From: CAYGZA01 sp964354135
GTDB taxonomy: Bacteria > Planctomycetota > Planctomycetia > Pirellulales > Thermoguttaceae
DNA length: 13,771 bases
Direction of reading: 5' to 3'
Assembly: GCA_964354135.1 (NCBI GenBank)
Contig: CAYGZA010000178.1
Location: 1 to 13,771 of the forward strand
A program made the position numbers and the translations under genes. Positions within the stretch are counted from its first letter, which is position 1; each line of letters starts with the position of its first letter. Positions 1 to 7,360 of the stretch are shown here, piece after piece. Under the pieces are notes generated by a model, which worked only from the letters and a program-made list of their open reading frames with translations, was not told the DNA's origin and ran no database searches.

Positions 1-1
1 C

Positions 2-529
<528 letters not shown>

Positions 530-600
530 TCCCGGCGGGAGAAGGGGTCGGGAGTCGTTTCCGCAAGCGACAACCGGGGCGCTGTCTTGCCCCGCCCGTG

Positions 601-762
601 CTAAGTGGAACCGCATAACAACTTGGGGTCCGAATTGGGTGGCATGCCCTCGATGGCGCAGCCGGCGTGGGCATGTTCCCGCAAGGCACATGCTCACCCG
701 ACGCTTCGCGTCGTGAGAGCATGCCACCCTCGAAACCTAAGCTCTTTTGCGGTTCCACTTAG
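601..762. repeat. 162-bp imperfect palindrome, MITE-like or REP-type element
   Basis: The ends are a perfect 15-bp inverted repeat, CTAAGTGGAACCGCA at 601-615 and its complement at 748-762. With a few mismatches and gaps the symmetry continues inward for about 45 bp, reaching GGGTGGCATGC at 637-647 and GCATGCCACCC at 719-729. The core contains further stems: CATGCCC (643-649) with GGGCATG (669-675), and GACGC-TTC-GCGTC (700-712) flanked by near-complementary CATGCTCAC and GTGAGAGCATG. There is no room for a transposase and I see no convincing target-site duplication. It fits a non-autonomous element mobilised in trans, a REP-type element, or a bidirectional terminator-like structure between clpB and the minus-strand gene. 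The TAA stop of that gene lies inside the right terminal repeat. Confidence 0.75.
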
Positions 763-1769
763 GCTTCAGCACGACGTCCGTGCTCCACCGCCCGGCGGAT
801 CGCGTGGAGGTTCGCGGCCGGGACTGCTGCGGGATCGAAGGTACACCCGGGCGCGATCAGGATCGGCCGGCCGCCGGCCTGGTCGAGGGCGTCGGCCACC
901 TGCCGCGCGCAGTCGTCCGGCGAGCCGGTGACCATCGTCCCGAGGTTGTCCACGCCGGCACAGATGGCCGGCCGGACCCGCCCAGCCACCTCCGCGATGG
1001 GCGGCCCGGCAGAGCGGTCGGCCCAGTTGATCGCGTGGACCGGGTAGTCCGCGAACCGTGCGAAGTCGAGGGCCTTGCCGCAGACGTGCAGCATGTTGAA
1101 CGTCCCGCCGCAGGCGCCGGCAAGGATCTTGAGGTCGCCCGGCCGCACCAGGCGGTCGTACGTGCCAGGGCCATTCTCCGGCGTATCGACCCAATCGTCC
1201 CGGACGGAGAGGTAGATGCCGTCCGCACCCGCGGCGATGCAGTGCCGGGCGAAATTGGCCGACGACTCGGCGACGACCTCCAGGGCCCGGGCCAGTGCGT
1301 CGGGGGCCTCTCGCACGAGTCGCGACATCGCCGCGTCGCGCGGGTCGGCGGTGCTTTCCATGGTGGGCGGCCCGTGGATGCCCGTGTCTGGAGCGGTCAT
1401 TTGCCGCAGCGTGCTCCAGGCGTTGAAGATCGTGGTCGCCATGCGAAGTCGGCCGGCATAGCGCCTGGCCAGCTCGCCGATGAGATCCAGTTGCCGCCCG
1501 AAGGTGTCTTCGTCGCCACGGAGGACGGAGAGCTTCGCGAGGTCGCCGGCTTCGGCAATGACACCGCCGGCCGTGGCGAAGCGCGGGTAGCGGTTATCGT
1601 CCATGATCTTGAGGAAGTCGAGGTCGTAGGTCTCGACGTGCCGGACGTGGGCCTCGACGGCCCGGGGGCCGAATGCCTCTTCCGGGCCGAAGTGGTACCA
1701 GAACGACACGGGCGGCCGGTCCGCCCGGCGGCCGCCGAGGACGGCGGCGACGCGCTCGATCTTGTTCAT
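759..1769 (-). CDS. Uroporphyrinogen decarboxylase superfamily protein, probable zinc-type methyltransferase-like member
   Basis: The 336-aa protein has the size and segment order of the URO-D superfamily. It lacks the N-terminal arginine-rich RQAGR-type signature of HemE, so a role in heme synthesis is unlikely. It carries LHVCG (His228, Cys230) and IAPGCTF (Cys309), matching the H-x-C...C zinc ligands of cobamide:thiol methyltransferases such as MtaA and MtbA. AINWADRS (about 247-253) and CAGVDN (270-275) are family segments. The ATG start overlaps the stop of the upstream DUF1080 gene by four bases (ATGA), and no clear ribosome site precedes it, so translation is probably coupled. No signal peptide is seen; it should be cytoplasmic. 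The TAA stop lies in the terminal inverted repeat at 748-762. The substrate is unknown: a methyl transfer or a decarboxylation are both possible. Superfamily membership is secure, specific function is not. Confidence 0.9.
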   Translation of the reverse strand: MNKIERVAAVLGGRRADRPPVSFWYHFGPEEAFGPRAVEAHVRHVETYDLDFLKIMDDNRYPRFATAGGVIAEAGDLAKLSVLRGDEDTFGRQLDLIGELARRYAGRLRMATTIFNAWSTLRQMTAPDTGIHGPPTMESTADPRDAAMSRLVREAPDALARALEVVAESSANFARHCIAAGADGIYLSVRDDWVDTPENGPGTYDRLVRPGDLKILAGACGGTFNMLHVCGKALDFARFADYPVHAINWADRSAGPPIAEVAGRVRPAICAGVDNLGTMVTGSPDDCARQVADALDQAGGRPILIAPGCTFDPAAVPAANLHAIRRAVEHGRRAEA

Positions 1770-2461
1770 GGCGAAGCCGACGTCTTGATCTTGACGTTGC
1801 GGAAGTAGATCGGGGCCCCGGCGTGTTTTCCCTGGAGGCCGATGCGGCCCTTGGTCGGCAGCTCGGCCGCCGGCTTGCTGAGCCACGCGGGGATGTCGGT
1901 GCCGTCGGGATTCTTGGTGGCCGAGGTCCATTTCTTCATGTCCATCTCCGTAACCAGCTCCCCGTTGAGCATCACGTAGATCATCTTGCCCTTGCAGGTG
2001 ACGGTCATCCGGTTCCACTGGCCGGGCCTCTTGACGGTGCTCTTCGTGGGGGCCAGGCGGCCGAAAACGGCCGCACAGTGCCACGTGGGCGGGCTCTTGG
2101 CCCACTGCTCGGCGAAATCGTCGGCAATCTGGATCTCCACCGAGTTCGGGATCCAGCTCTCGGCGTCGCTGCAATAGACGATCACGCCGCTATTGGTCCC
2201 CGGGGCCGTCTTGAACTCCAGGTCGAGGGTGAAGTTCTCGTATTCCTTCTGGCTCCAAATGCACTTATCCTCGCTGGCCGTGAGCACGCCGTCTTTGACC
2301 GTCCAGACCCCCTTGGGATAGACCGCGTTGGACAGGTCCGCCTTGAAGAGGTTCTCCCATCGCTTGGAGTCGGGATGCTTTTTCGGCGCGGAGGTCTTGG
2401 CCGCACCTGCCAGGGCGCCGAGTCCCAGGCAAACCGCTACGAGCACGATCATCTTCTTCAT
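1766..2461 (-). CDS. Secreted DUF1080 (3-keto-disaccharide hydrolase family) protein
   Basis: A 231-aa protein with a Sec-type N-terminus: MKKMIVLVAVCLGLG, then ALAGA with probable cleavage near residue 20-21. The rest is one concanavalin-like beta-sandwich of the DUF1080 family (PF06439), recognised by GVWTVKDGVLTA (51-62), NSGVIVYCSD (90-99), VEIQIADDF (108-116), GQWNRMTVTCKG (147-158), the LNGE turn (165-168) and the closing GRIGLQGKHAGAPIYFRNVK (206-224). Family members act on glycosides, some after oxidation at C3 of the sugar, in the periplasm. The ATG at 2461 is preceded on the minus strand by GGGAG at a good distance, which supports this start over upstream in-frame codons. It is the first gene of a two-gene minus-strand operon and overlaps the URO-D-like gene by ATGA. 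Its sugar substrate cannot be read from the sequence. Confidence 0.93.
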   Translation of the reverse strand: MKKMIVLVAVCLGLGALAGAAKTSAPKKHPDSKRWENLFKADLSNAVYPKGVWTVKDGVLTASEDKCIWSQKEYENFTLDLEFKTAPGTNSGVIVYCSDAESWIPNSVEIQIADDFAEQWAKSPPTWHCAAVFGRLAPTKSTVKRPGQWNRMTVTCKGKMIYVMLNGELVTEMDMKKWTSATKNPDGTDIPAWLSKPAAELPTKGRIGLQGKHAGAPIYFRNVKIKTSASP

Positions 2462-2551
2462 CGTTTTTCTCCCGTCCTTCTGGAACGCCTGCGGGCGACG
2501 CGCGGAGGCCACCGTCGGCCGGAACGAAGCGCGCGATCCGCCCGAGCCCGT

Positions 2552-2557
2552 AGTATA
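2552..2557 (-). promoter_or_regulatory. Possible -10 box for the DUF1080/URO-D-like operon
   Basis: On the minus strand the sequence reads TATACT, matching the sigma-70 -10 consensus at five of six positions, about 90 bases upstream of the DUF1080 start. No good -35 at 16-18 bp is visible (TTGCCG lies only 12 bp upstream), so this is a weak call. It is the most AT-rich stretch in the otherwise GC-rich 278-base spacer between the divergent genes (2462-2739); I see nothing else in that spacer. Confidence 0.25.
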
Positions 2558-2739
2558 CCGGCCTGGTGGCGGCAAGTCACCCGACGGCCCGATGGCCGCG
2601 CCACCCTCGCGGCGAACTGGACTTTGGAGGCGGGATCCGCCACAATCCAAGGGGCCGACCGAGCCGCTTGTTCCGGGGCGAACGCGCCGGCAGAGTAGCA
2701 CGGGCCGGCCCTCGCACCTTGAGCACCTGGGGATGCGTC

Positions 2740-2889
2740 ATGAAAAGAAGATTGTTCCTGAAAGCGGCGGGCGGGACGGTCTTCCTGAAGGAAGAGTCCC
2801 AGGTGGCCATGGGATCGCCGTGCGACCAGCCCGTGTTTCCCGACAGCCCGCACGAGTGCGGTTGGAGCCGCGTGGAGGAGAACGCTTGA
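2740..2889 (+). CDS. Small ORF with twin-arginine leader, coupled to the protease-glycosidase gene
   Basis: This 49-codon ORF begins MKRRLFLKAAGGTVFL, whose R-R-L-F-L-K matches the twin-arginine export motif. The following hydrophobic part is short and the remainder contains two cysteines (28 and 40) and ends SRVEENA. GGGGA lies seven bases before the ATG. Its TGA shares one base with the ATG of the next gene (TGATG), an arrangement typical of translational coupling, and the ribosome site of that next gene (GGAGGAG) lies within its last codons. It could be a true small protein, a leader peptide, or the surviving 5' end of a decayed Tat-exported gene. I do not recognise a family. The Tat motif is clear; that the ORF is expressed is inference. 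Confidence 0.4.
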   Translation: MKRRLFLKAAGGTVFLKEESQVAMGSPCDQPVFPDSPHECGWSRVEENA

Positions 2890-5408
2890 TGCTTAGGGCG
2901 TGCTTGAGAACTCTGTTTGGTGGAATGCTTTGGCGTGCGGCGTTGATCGCGGCGCTGATCGCGGCCCAGCGGGCGCTCTCGGCCCCGCCAACACCCACGA
3001 GCCCGGATTCCGGCGTTCCGGTCAGTTCAATTGACCTTCGACCCGTCTTCAAGAACTGGGGACTCGATCCGCGTGCGCAAGGCGCCCGGGGGACCTGTTC
3101 CGCGTTCGTGGTGACCGGGGCTTTGGAATACGCGCTGGCGAGCCAAGAGCGGCGCGGCACACGCTTGAGCGTCGAGTTCCTCAATTGGGCATCGAATCGG
3201 GCGACCGGCAACAGGGAGGACGGCGGCTACTTTTCGGACCTCTGGAAAGGCTTCGCGGCACACGGTATTTGCCCGGAAGAAGAGATGCCCTACCGGGCGG
3301 ACTTCAACCCGGACCTGCGTCCCGGTGCCAAGGCCCTCCAGGATGCCGAGCCACGGCGGTCGGCGGGCCTCCGGCTGCACTGGATCAAGCCCTGGGACGT
3401 GACGACGGGCCTCACCGAGGCGCACCTCCTCGAAATGAAGCGTACCCTCAGCCGGCAGTGGCCGGTCTGCGCCGGCCTGCGCTGGCCGAAGCAAGAGCGG
3501 TGGCAAAGCGACGTGCTGGAAATGGCCCCGCCCGAAGGCGTCCGCGACGGGCACAGCGTTCTGCTGGTCGGCTTCCGGGACGATCCGAAGCAGCCCGGCG
3601 GCGGCGTGTTCCTCATCCGCAACTCCAGCAAGAGCGCCCGCGACGGCTCCATGACCTACGAGTACGCACGGGCGTACACGAACGACGCCGTGTGGATCGA
3701 CCACGCGACGGCGCGTGCGGCGAAATCGTCCGACGAGTCGCTTCGCGACCTGCTCGGCCCGCTGGGCGCGGCCCCGACCGGCCGGAATCGCCGCGTTTCG
3801 AGCAACCAGCAGCCCGAGTGGGACTCGGAAAACCTCGACATGACCTGGCTCCTGCCCGGCCAATCGGTGGAGATGCCGGCGCTCGAAGGCCCCGGGGTCA
3901 TCACCCACATCTGGTTTACGAGCCATGCCGGCTGGGCAGGCGAGCTCGGCGCCTTGAGCCTGCGGATCTACTGGGACGGGCGCAAGGAGCCGGGAGTGGA
4001 AGTGCCGCTGGGGGATTTCTTTGCCGTCGGACAAGGCAAGCCCGCGGTGGTCGAAAGCGTGCCGGTGCAGGTGTCGCCGACCGGCTCGCTCACGTGCTAC
4101 TGGCGCATGCCCTTCCGGAAATCGGCCCGCGTTGTGGTGACCAACGACAATCCCGACCGAGGAACGGGGCTCTACTGGCAGGTCGATTGGGTCGAGGTGG
4201 ATGAAGTTCCGCCGGAGACGCCCTACTTCCATGCCCGCTATCGCCGGGAGCACCCGGCGGCGCCGGGCCGCGACTACCTGATTGCCGATCTGGAGGGTCG
4301 AGGCCGGTACGTGGGCACGGTGATGTCCGTCACTCTGGCCCAGGACGGGTGGTTCGGCGAAGGGGACGACTTCTTCTACGTCGACGGCGAGAAGGTCCCC
4401 AGCCTGCAAGGGACCGGCAGCGAGGACTACTTCAACGATGCATGGGGTTTTCGCCCCAGGACAAGCCACTGGTTCGGCCAGCCGCGCTGGCAAGGCGACG
4501 GCGCCGGCGACAGCGGCGTCTGCTACCGCTGGCACCTGCCCGATCCGGTGAACTTCGCGAAGTCGCTCCGGGTCGCGATCGAGCACAAGGGTAACCGCGA
4601 CGAGTCGGAAGACGGCTTCTTCCTGGAGCGGCCGGACTTCTTCAGCAGCGTCGCCTTCTGGTACCAGACCGGCGAGCCGAAACCGTTCGGCCGGCTCCCG
4701 CCGTGGCCCGAGCGGCGCGTCCCGTGGCAGCCTCACCATCTGGTGCGTGCGTTCCGCCAGGCGCAGGCTACCGGCGACGCCAAGGTCCGGGTGGAGACGA
4801 CCGGGTTTTTCGGGGCCCGGCCCGTGCTCTCGTGGCCGAACAAGACGCCGGGCGCCGCGCTGACGCTTCCGTTCCAGGTATCGGAAGAGGGGCGCTACGC
4901 CGTGCGGCTGACCGCGGGAAACGGGCCCGGCCACGGCGTCTACGGCATTGAGATCGACGCAAAGAAGGTCCTCTCGGCCGATTTCCGCGCCCAAGAGTTC
5001 GCCGAGGCCGACGCCCTGCTCGGCACGCACGTCCTCGCCAAGGGCAATCACACGATCTCGTTCCGCGAGGCGGCGGCGAGTCCGCACCAGCCGGGGCCTT
5101 TGACGGTCGAAATGCTGCGGCTCTTGAGACTGCCCCCGGAGGCCAAACGCGAGGTCCGCACCCACCACGAAGCCCACTTCATCCGCCTGGGGATCGGCCG
5201 GGCCGTCTATGCCTACCGCCTGGCGTACGGCGAGATTCCCGATTCGCTCCAGACGCTCGTCAAGTCGGGGATCATGCCGGCCCGCTACCTAAGCGACGAG
5301 AACCATCTGCCGTTGCGATCCGGGCGTGAGGGCGATTACCTCGTCGTCGAAAGTCCTGCACCCAGCGGCTGGAAACACCGCTGGCAGGGCCTCGACGCCC
5401 GCCGCTGA
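2889..5408 (+). CDS. Secreted papain-like cysteine protease fused to DUF2961/GH172 glycoside hydrolase
   Basis: An 839-aa two-enzyme protein. Residues 1-32 form a Sec signal (RAALIAALIAAQRALSA). Residues about 45-275 are a C1-type peptidase: Gln64 and Cys70 in QGARGTC have papain's six-residue spacing, followed by DGHSVLLVGF (His222) and FLIRNSS (Asn245). Residues about 305-620 are DUF2961/GH172: WFTSHAGW, YWDGRKEPGVEVPLGDFF, QVDWVEVDEVPPETPYFHAR, GEGDDFFYVDGEKV and GTGSEDYFNDAWGF. Glu491 and Glu512 are 21 residues apart, as are the catalytic pair reported for the GH172 difructose-anhydride enzyme. GH172 members act on fructofuranosides or D-arabinofuranosides. Residues about 630-745 look like a beta-sandwich carbohydrate-binding module, and the last 80 resemble a pseudopilin-like tail. 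The ATG at 2889 is chosen for the strong GGAGGAG and the signal peptide; the frame is open far upstream but that part has no protein-like character. The domain calls are firm; joint function is inference. Confidence 0.9.
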   Translation: MLRACLRTLFGGMLWRAALIAALIAAQRALSAPPTPTSPDSGVPVSSIDLRPVFKNWGLDPRAQGARGTCSAFVVTGALEYALASQERRGTRLSVEFLNWASNRATGNREDGGYFSDLWKGFAAHGICPEEEMPYRADFNPDLRPGAKALQDAEPRRSAGLRLHWIKPWDVTTGLTEAHLLEMKRTLSRQWPVCAGLRWPKQERWQSDVLEMAPPEGVRDGHSVLLVGFRDDPKQPGGGVFLIRNSSKSARDGSMTYEYARAYTNDAVWIDHATARAAKSSDESLRDLLGPLGAAPTGRNRRVSSNQQPEWDSENLDMTWLLPGQSVEMPALEGPGVITHIWFTSHAGWAGELGALSLRIYWDGRKEPGVEVPLGDFFAVGQGKPAVVESVPVQVSPTGSLTCYWRMPFRKSARVVVTNDNPDRGTGLYWQVDWVEVDEVPPETPYFHARYRREHPAAPGRDYLIADLEGRGRYVGTVMSVTLAQDGWFGEGDDFFYVDGEKVPSLQGTGSEDYFNDAWGFRPRTSHWFGQPRWQGDGAGDSGVCYRWHLPDPVNFAKSLRVAIEHKGNRDESEDGFFLERPDFFSSVAFWYQTGEPKPFGRLPPWPERRVPWQPHHLVRAFRQAQATGDAKVRVETTGFFGARPVLSWPNKTPGAALTLPFQVSEEGRYAVRLTAGNGPGHGVYGIEIDAKKVLSADFRAQEFAEADALLGTHVLAKGNHTISFREAAASPHQPGPLTVEMLRLLRLPPEAKREVRTHHEAHFIRLGIGRAVYAYRLAYGEIPDSLQTLVKSGIMPARYLSDENHLPLRSGREGDYLVVESPAPSGWKHRWQGLDARR

Positions 5409-5412
5409 GGGC

Positions 5413-7005
5413 TCACTTTCCCGAGGCGATCCGCTGGTTCCACCAGACGGTAAAGCCGGCTCGTCCCGGGCCCAAGCCGTGGGCGCCGACGGCGAAGTCG
5501 AGATCGCCGTCGTTGTCGAAGTCGCCCACCGCGGCCGCGGCGTGGCACGGGAGACCCGTTTCCAGCGTGTGGCGGACGAAGCGGCCGGGCGACGCCTGTT
5601 CCAGCAGGACGACGGACGGCCACTTCTTGGCCGCAATTGCGTCGGGCTTCAGTCCCCTGGGAAGGAACGCGGTGACGAGGATATCCAAGTCTCCGTCGCC
5701 GTCGAAGTCGCCGGGCAGTGCAATGGACGCCCCCGGCATGTCCGTGAGCCGATGATACTTGAACTCCATCCGGCCGAGGTTTTCGAGCCATCCAACGCCG
5801 TGCCACGGGCTGAGGTACATGTTGTCGAACGCGTCGCCGTTGGCGTAGACGATGTCCATGTCGCCGTCCCCGTCCATGTCCGCCGGCCAAATGCCGCTCG
5901 ATCCGAACGTCAAGTCCGGCGCCGTCCAGAGCGTCCGGCGGTGGAACTTTCCGTTTCCCTGGGCGAGAAACAACTCGACGGACTCGCTCTCGTTGCTGAT
6001 GAGGGCGGCGAAATCCGGGCGGCCGTCCCCGTCGAAGTCGTACACCGGCACGTGGATGGTGCCGGTGCGCGGGTCCAGCTCCTCGGGCTCGAAGCGGGGC
6101 CGCTGGCCGCGCGGAGCGACGTTTCTAAGGAGCAGGATCCTCCCCGTGCGGTACCAGCCGAACTCGGCCACGATCACGTCGAGGTCGCCGTCGGAATCGA
6201 CGTCGATGGGCCGGGCATCGGCGACGCGCCCCAGGCCGGACGCGAGGACCACCTCTTCGAATTCCTTCCGCTCGTTCTGCCGCAGCCACACGACCCGGCC
6301 GCGATCGTGATCCAGGGCGGCGAGACTGCCCAGGTCGGCCGCCAACAGATCGAGCCTCCCGTCCCCGTCGAGGTCGCACGGCTCGACGTGGCAAGGGTTG
6401 TTCAGCCGCGCGAGGCGCCGGACCCTCCGCTGCCGATCGCCGAGATCGAGCGCCGTCACGTCGCCGGACCCCATATCGCTTGCCACCAGGAGAGGCGGAT
6501 CGTCCGCGTGCAGCCGGGTCCACTGCAAACCGGCGGTCGCCGCAAGAGCCTTCTCATTCGGGTCCAGGTCCACTCTCTCCACCGCGAACGAAGCGCGGAA
6601 TCGCGTCTCGGCTTCCTTGGGCTCCGGATAGACGAGCTGCTCGGGCGCGCGCGAGCGGAAGTAGGCCACCGTCAGGTGAATGGGAGGCGGATCGAGATCC
6701 GTCCGTCCGGACTTGGCGTAGAACCGATAGCCCTTGTGGACTTCGTCGTACCACGTGCCGCGGTCGAAACTCTCGGGCAGGGGCACGGCGTGACAATCGC
6801 CGCAAAACGCCTTGATGCGCAATTCCGTCTCCGCGTCGATCTCGACGGCGGCCGCATCCGCGTCCAGAAGCCGCTCGTACCGGCGGCGTTGCGCCCGGCC
6901 CGACAACGCCTGCCAGAGGACCAGCGCGGCCGCCCCGCAAACCAGTAACCCGGCGACGCTCAAGAGAGCCGCGCGGGCCCGTCCGTACTTCCTCCGGGAC
7001 ATCAT
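5413..7005 (-). CDS. Membrane-anchored FG-GAP (VCBS-like) repeat protein with a cytochrome c heme motif
   Basis: A 530-aa protein. A basic N-terminus (MMSRRKYGRAR) precedes a hydrophobic segment at about 12-34, best read as a signal anchor; the cysteine at 23 does not fit a lipobox. A heme c site follows, FCGDCHAVP with CxxCH at 68-72. From about 170 onward it is a beta-propeller built of FG-GAP repeats, each with a calcium-type loop: DLDGDGRLD (211), DVDSDGDLD (268), DFDGDGRPD (323), DMDGDGDMD (376), DFDGDGDLD (433) and DFDNDGDLD (495). The likely location is periplasmic or cell-surface. I chose the ATG at 7005 over the GTG at 7050, which would add 15 residues before the basic region; neither has a well-placed ribosome site. 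It is convergent with the protease-GH172 gene (4-bp gap) and divergent from the TPR-cytochrome gene. Ligand and redox partner are unknown. Confidence 0.9.
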   Translation of the reverse strand: MMSRRKYGRARAALLSVAGLLVCGAAALVLWQALSGRAQRRRYERLLDADAAAVEIDAETELRIKAFCGDCHAVPLPESFDRGTWYDEVHKGYRFYAKSGRTDLDPPPIHLTVAYFRSRAPEQLVYPEPKEAETRFRASFAVERVDLDPNEKALAATAGLQWTRLHADDPPLLVASDMGSGDVTALDLGDRQRRVRRLARLNNPCHVEPCDLDGDGRLDLLAADLGSLAALDHDRGRVVWLRQNERKEFEEVVLASGLGRVADARPIDVDSDGDLDVIVAEFGWYRTGRILLLRNVAPRGQRPRFEPEELDPRTGTIHVPVYDFDGDGRPDFAALISNESESVELFLAQGNGKFHRRTLWTAPDLTFGSSGIWPADMDGDGDMDIVYANGDAFDNMYLSPWHGVGWLENLGRMEFKYHRLTDMPGASIALPGDFDGDGDLDILVTAFLPRGLKPDAIAAKKWPSVVLLEQASPGRFVRHTLETGLPCHAAAAVGDFDNDGDLDFAVGAHGLGPGRAGFTVWWNQRIASGK

Positions 7006-7226
7006 CTGCTGCGAACCGTGCCCTTCTCGCGCCGGCGGGTAGACAGACACCTTGGTTGAGAGGCCGATCGGGCGAGATTACCATAGGACAAGGCCCAACG
7101 GCAAGTGCTTGACGGCTCTTGCGGCCGGCTGCAGCGGATTCCGGCTTAGGCGGCCCGGCTCGGCAGGAGCCTCGCGATCCCGGCCTGGCCGGCGATTCGG
7201 CACTGTCTCCGCGGGGCGTTGCGTGG

Positions 7227-7240
7227 GCGTGCCGGCACGC
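7227..7240. promoter_or_regulatory. 14-bp perfect palindrome, possible operator
   Basis: GCGTGCCGGCACGC reads the same on both strands and lies between the divergent heme-protein genes, about 120 bases before the TPR-cytochrome start. A dimeric regulator could bind here and control both genes. In GC-rich DNA a 14-bp palindrome can also arise by chance, so the function is only suggested. Confidence 0.25.
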
Positions 7241-7348
7241 GTAGGATGGGGTCATCCGCCCGGCACGGGGCCGCAGCCGCTGGACGGTCTGTTTGCGTCC
7301 CAGGCGGTTTTGACGCGCCCGTGCCCGCGCGGCGAACGTGGAATGAAC

Positions 7349-7354
7349 GGAGGT
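7349..7354 (+). promoter_or_regulatory. Ribosome binding site deciding a GTG start
   Basis: GGAGGT (followed by GA) lies six bases before GTG at 7361. It sits inside the alternative reading that would start at ATG 7343, which itself has no good ribosome site. This favours the GTG as the true start of the TPR-cytochrome gene. Confidence 0.6.
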
Positions 7355-7360
7355 GACGAG

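Larger units (their letters stand above)
7006..7360. other. Divergent intergenic region between two heme-protein genes
   Basis: This 355-bp spacer separates two divergently transcribed heme c genes and should hold both promoters. I find no convincing -35/-10 pair on either strand. It contains a 14-bp perfect palindrome (7227-7240), a small GGATG/CATCC hairpin just after it (7244-7257), and the GGAGGTGA ribosome site of the plus-strand gene at its right end. The plus-strand frame is open through the whole spacer, but its translation is rich in Arg, Gly and Pro and shows no recognisable domain, so I treat it as noncoding. Confidence 0.6.

Noticed and set aside
601..762. CRISPR repeat or tRNA-like cloverleaf in the palindromic region
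   Set aside because: There are only two inverted arms and no regularly spaced direct repeats; the nested stems do not match tRNA arm lengths or conserved bases.
759..1769. HemE (heme biosynthesis uroporphyrinogen decarboxylase)
   Set aside because: The N-terminal HemE signature is absent, while H-x-C...C ligands are present, so a porphyrin decarboxylase role is not supported.
747..1808. Plus-strand open frame of 353 codons
   Set aside because: It is antisense to the URO-D-like gene and has no recognisable domain.
2328..2888. Upstream extension of the protease-GH172 frame
   Set aside because: The extension overlaps the DUF1080 gene antisense and the spacer, reads as Arg/Pro/Gly-rich sequence, and would bury the Sec signal. 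The ATG at 2889 has a strong ribosome site.
3027..5177. Minus-strand open frame of 716 codons
   Set aside because: It is antisense to the protease-GH172 gene, whose catalytic motifs and signal peptide are clear.
5326..6948. Plus-strand open frame of 540 codons with repeated VPVEV/VAVEV words
   Set aside because: The repetition is the reverse complement of the FG-GAP D-x-D-G-D codons of the real minus-strand gene.
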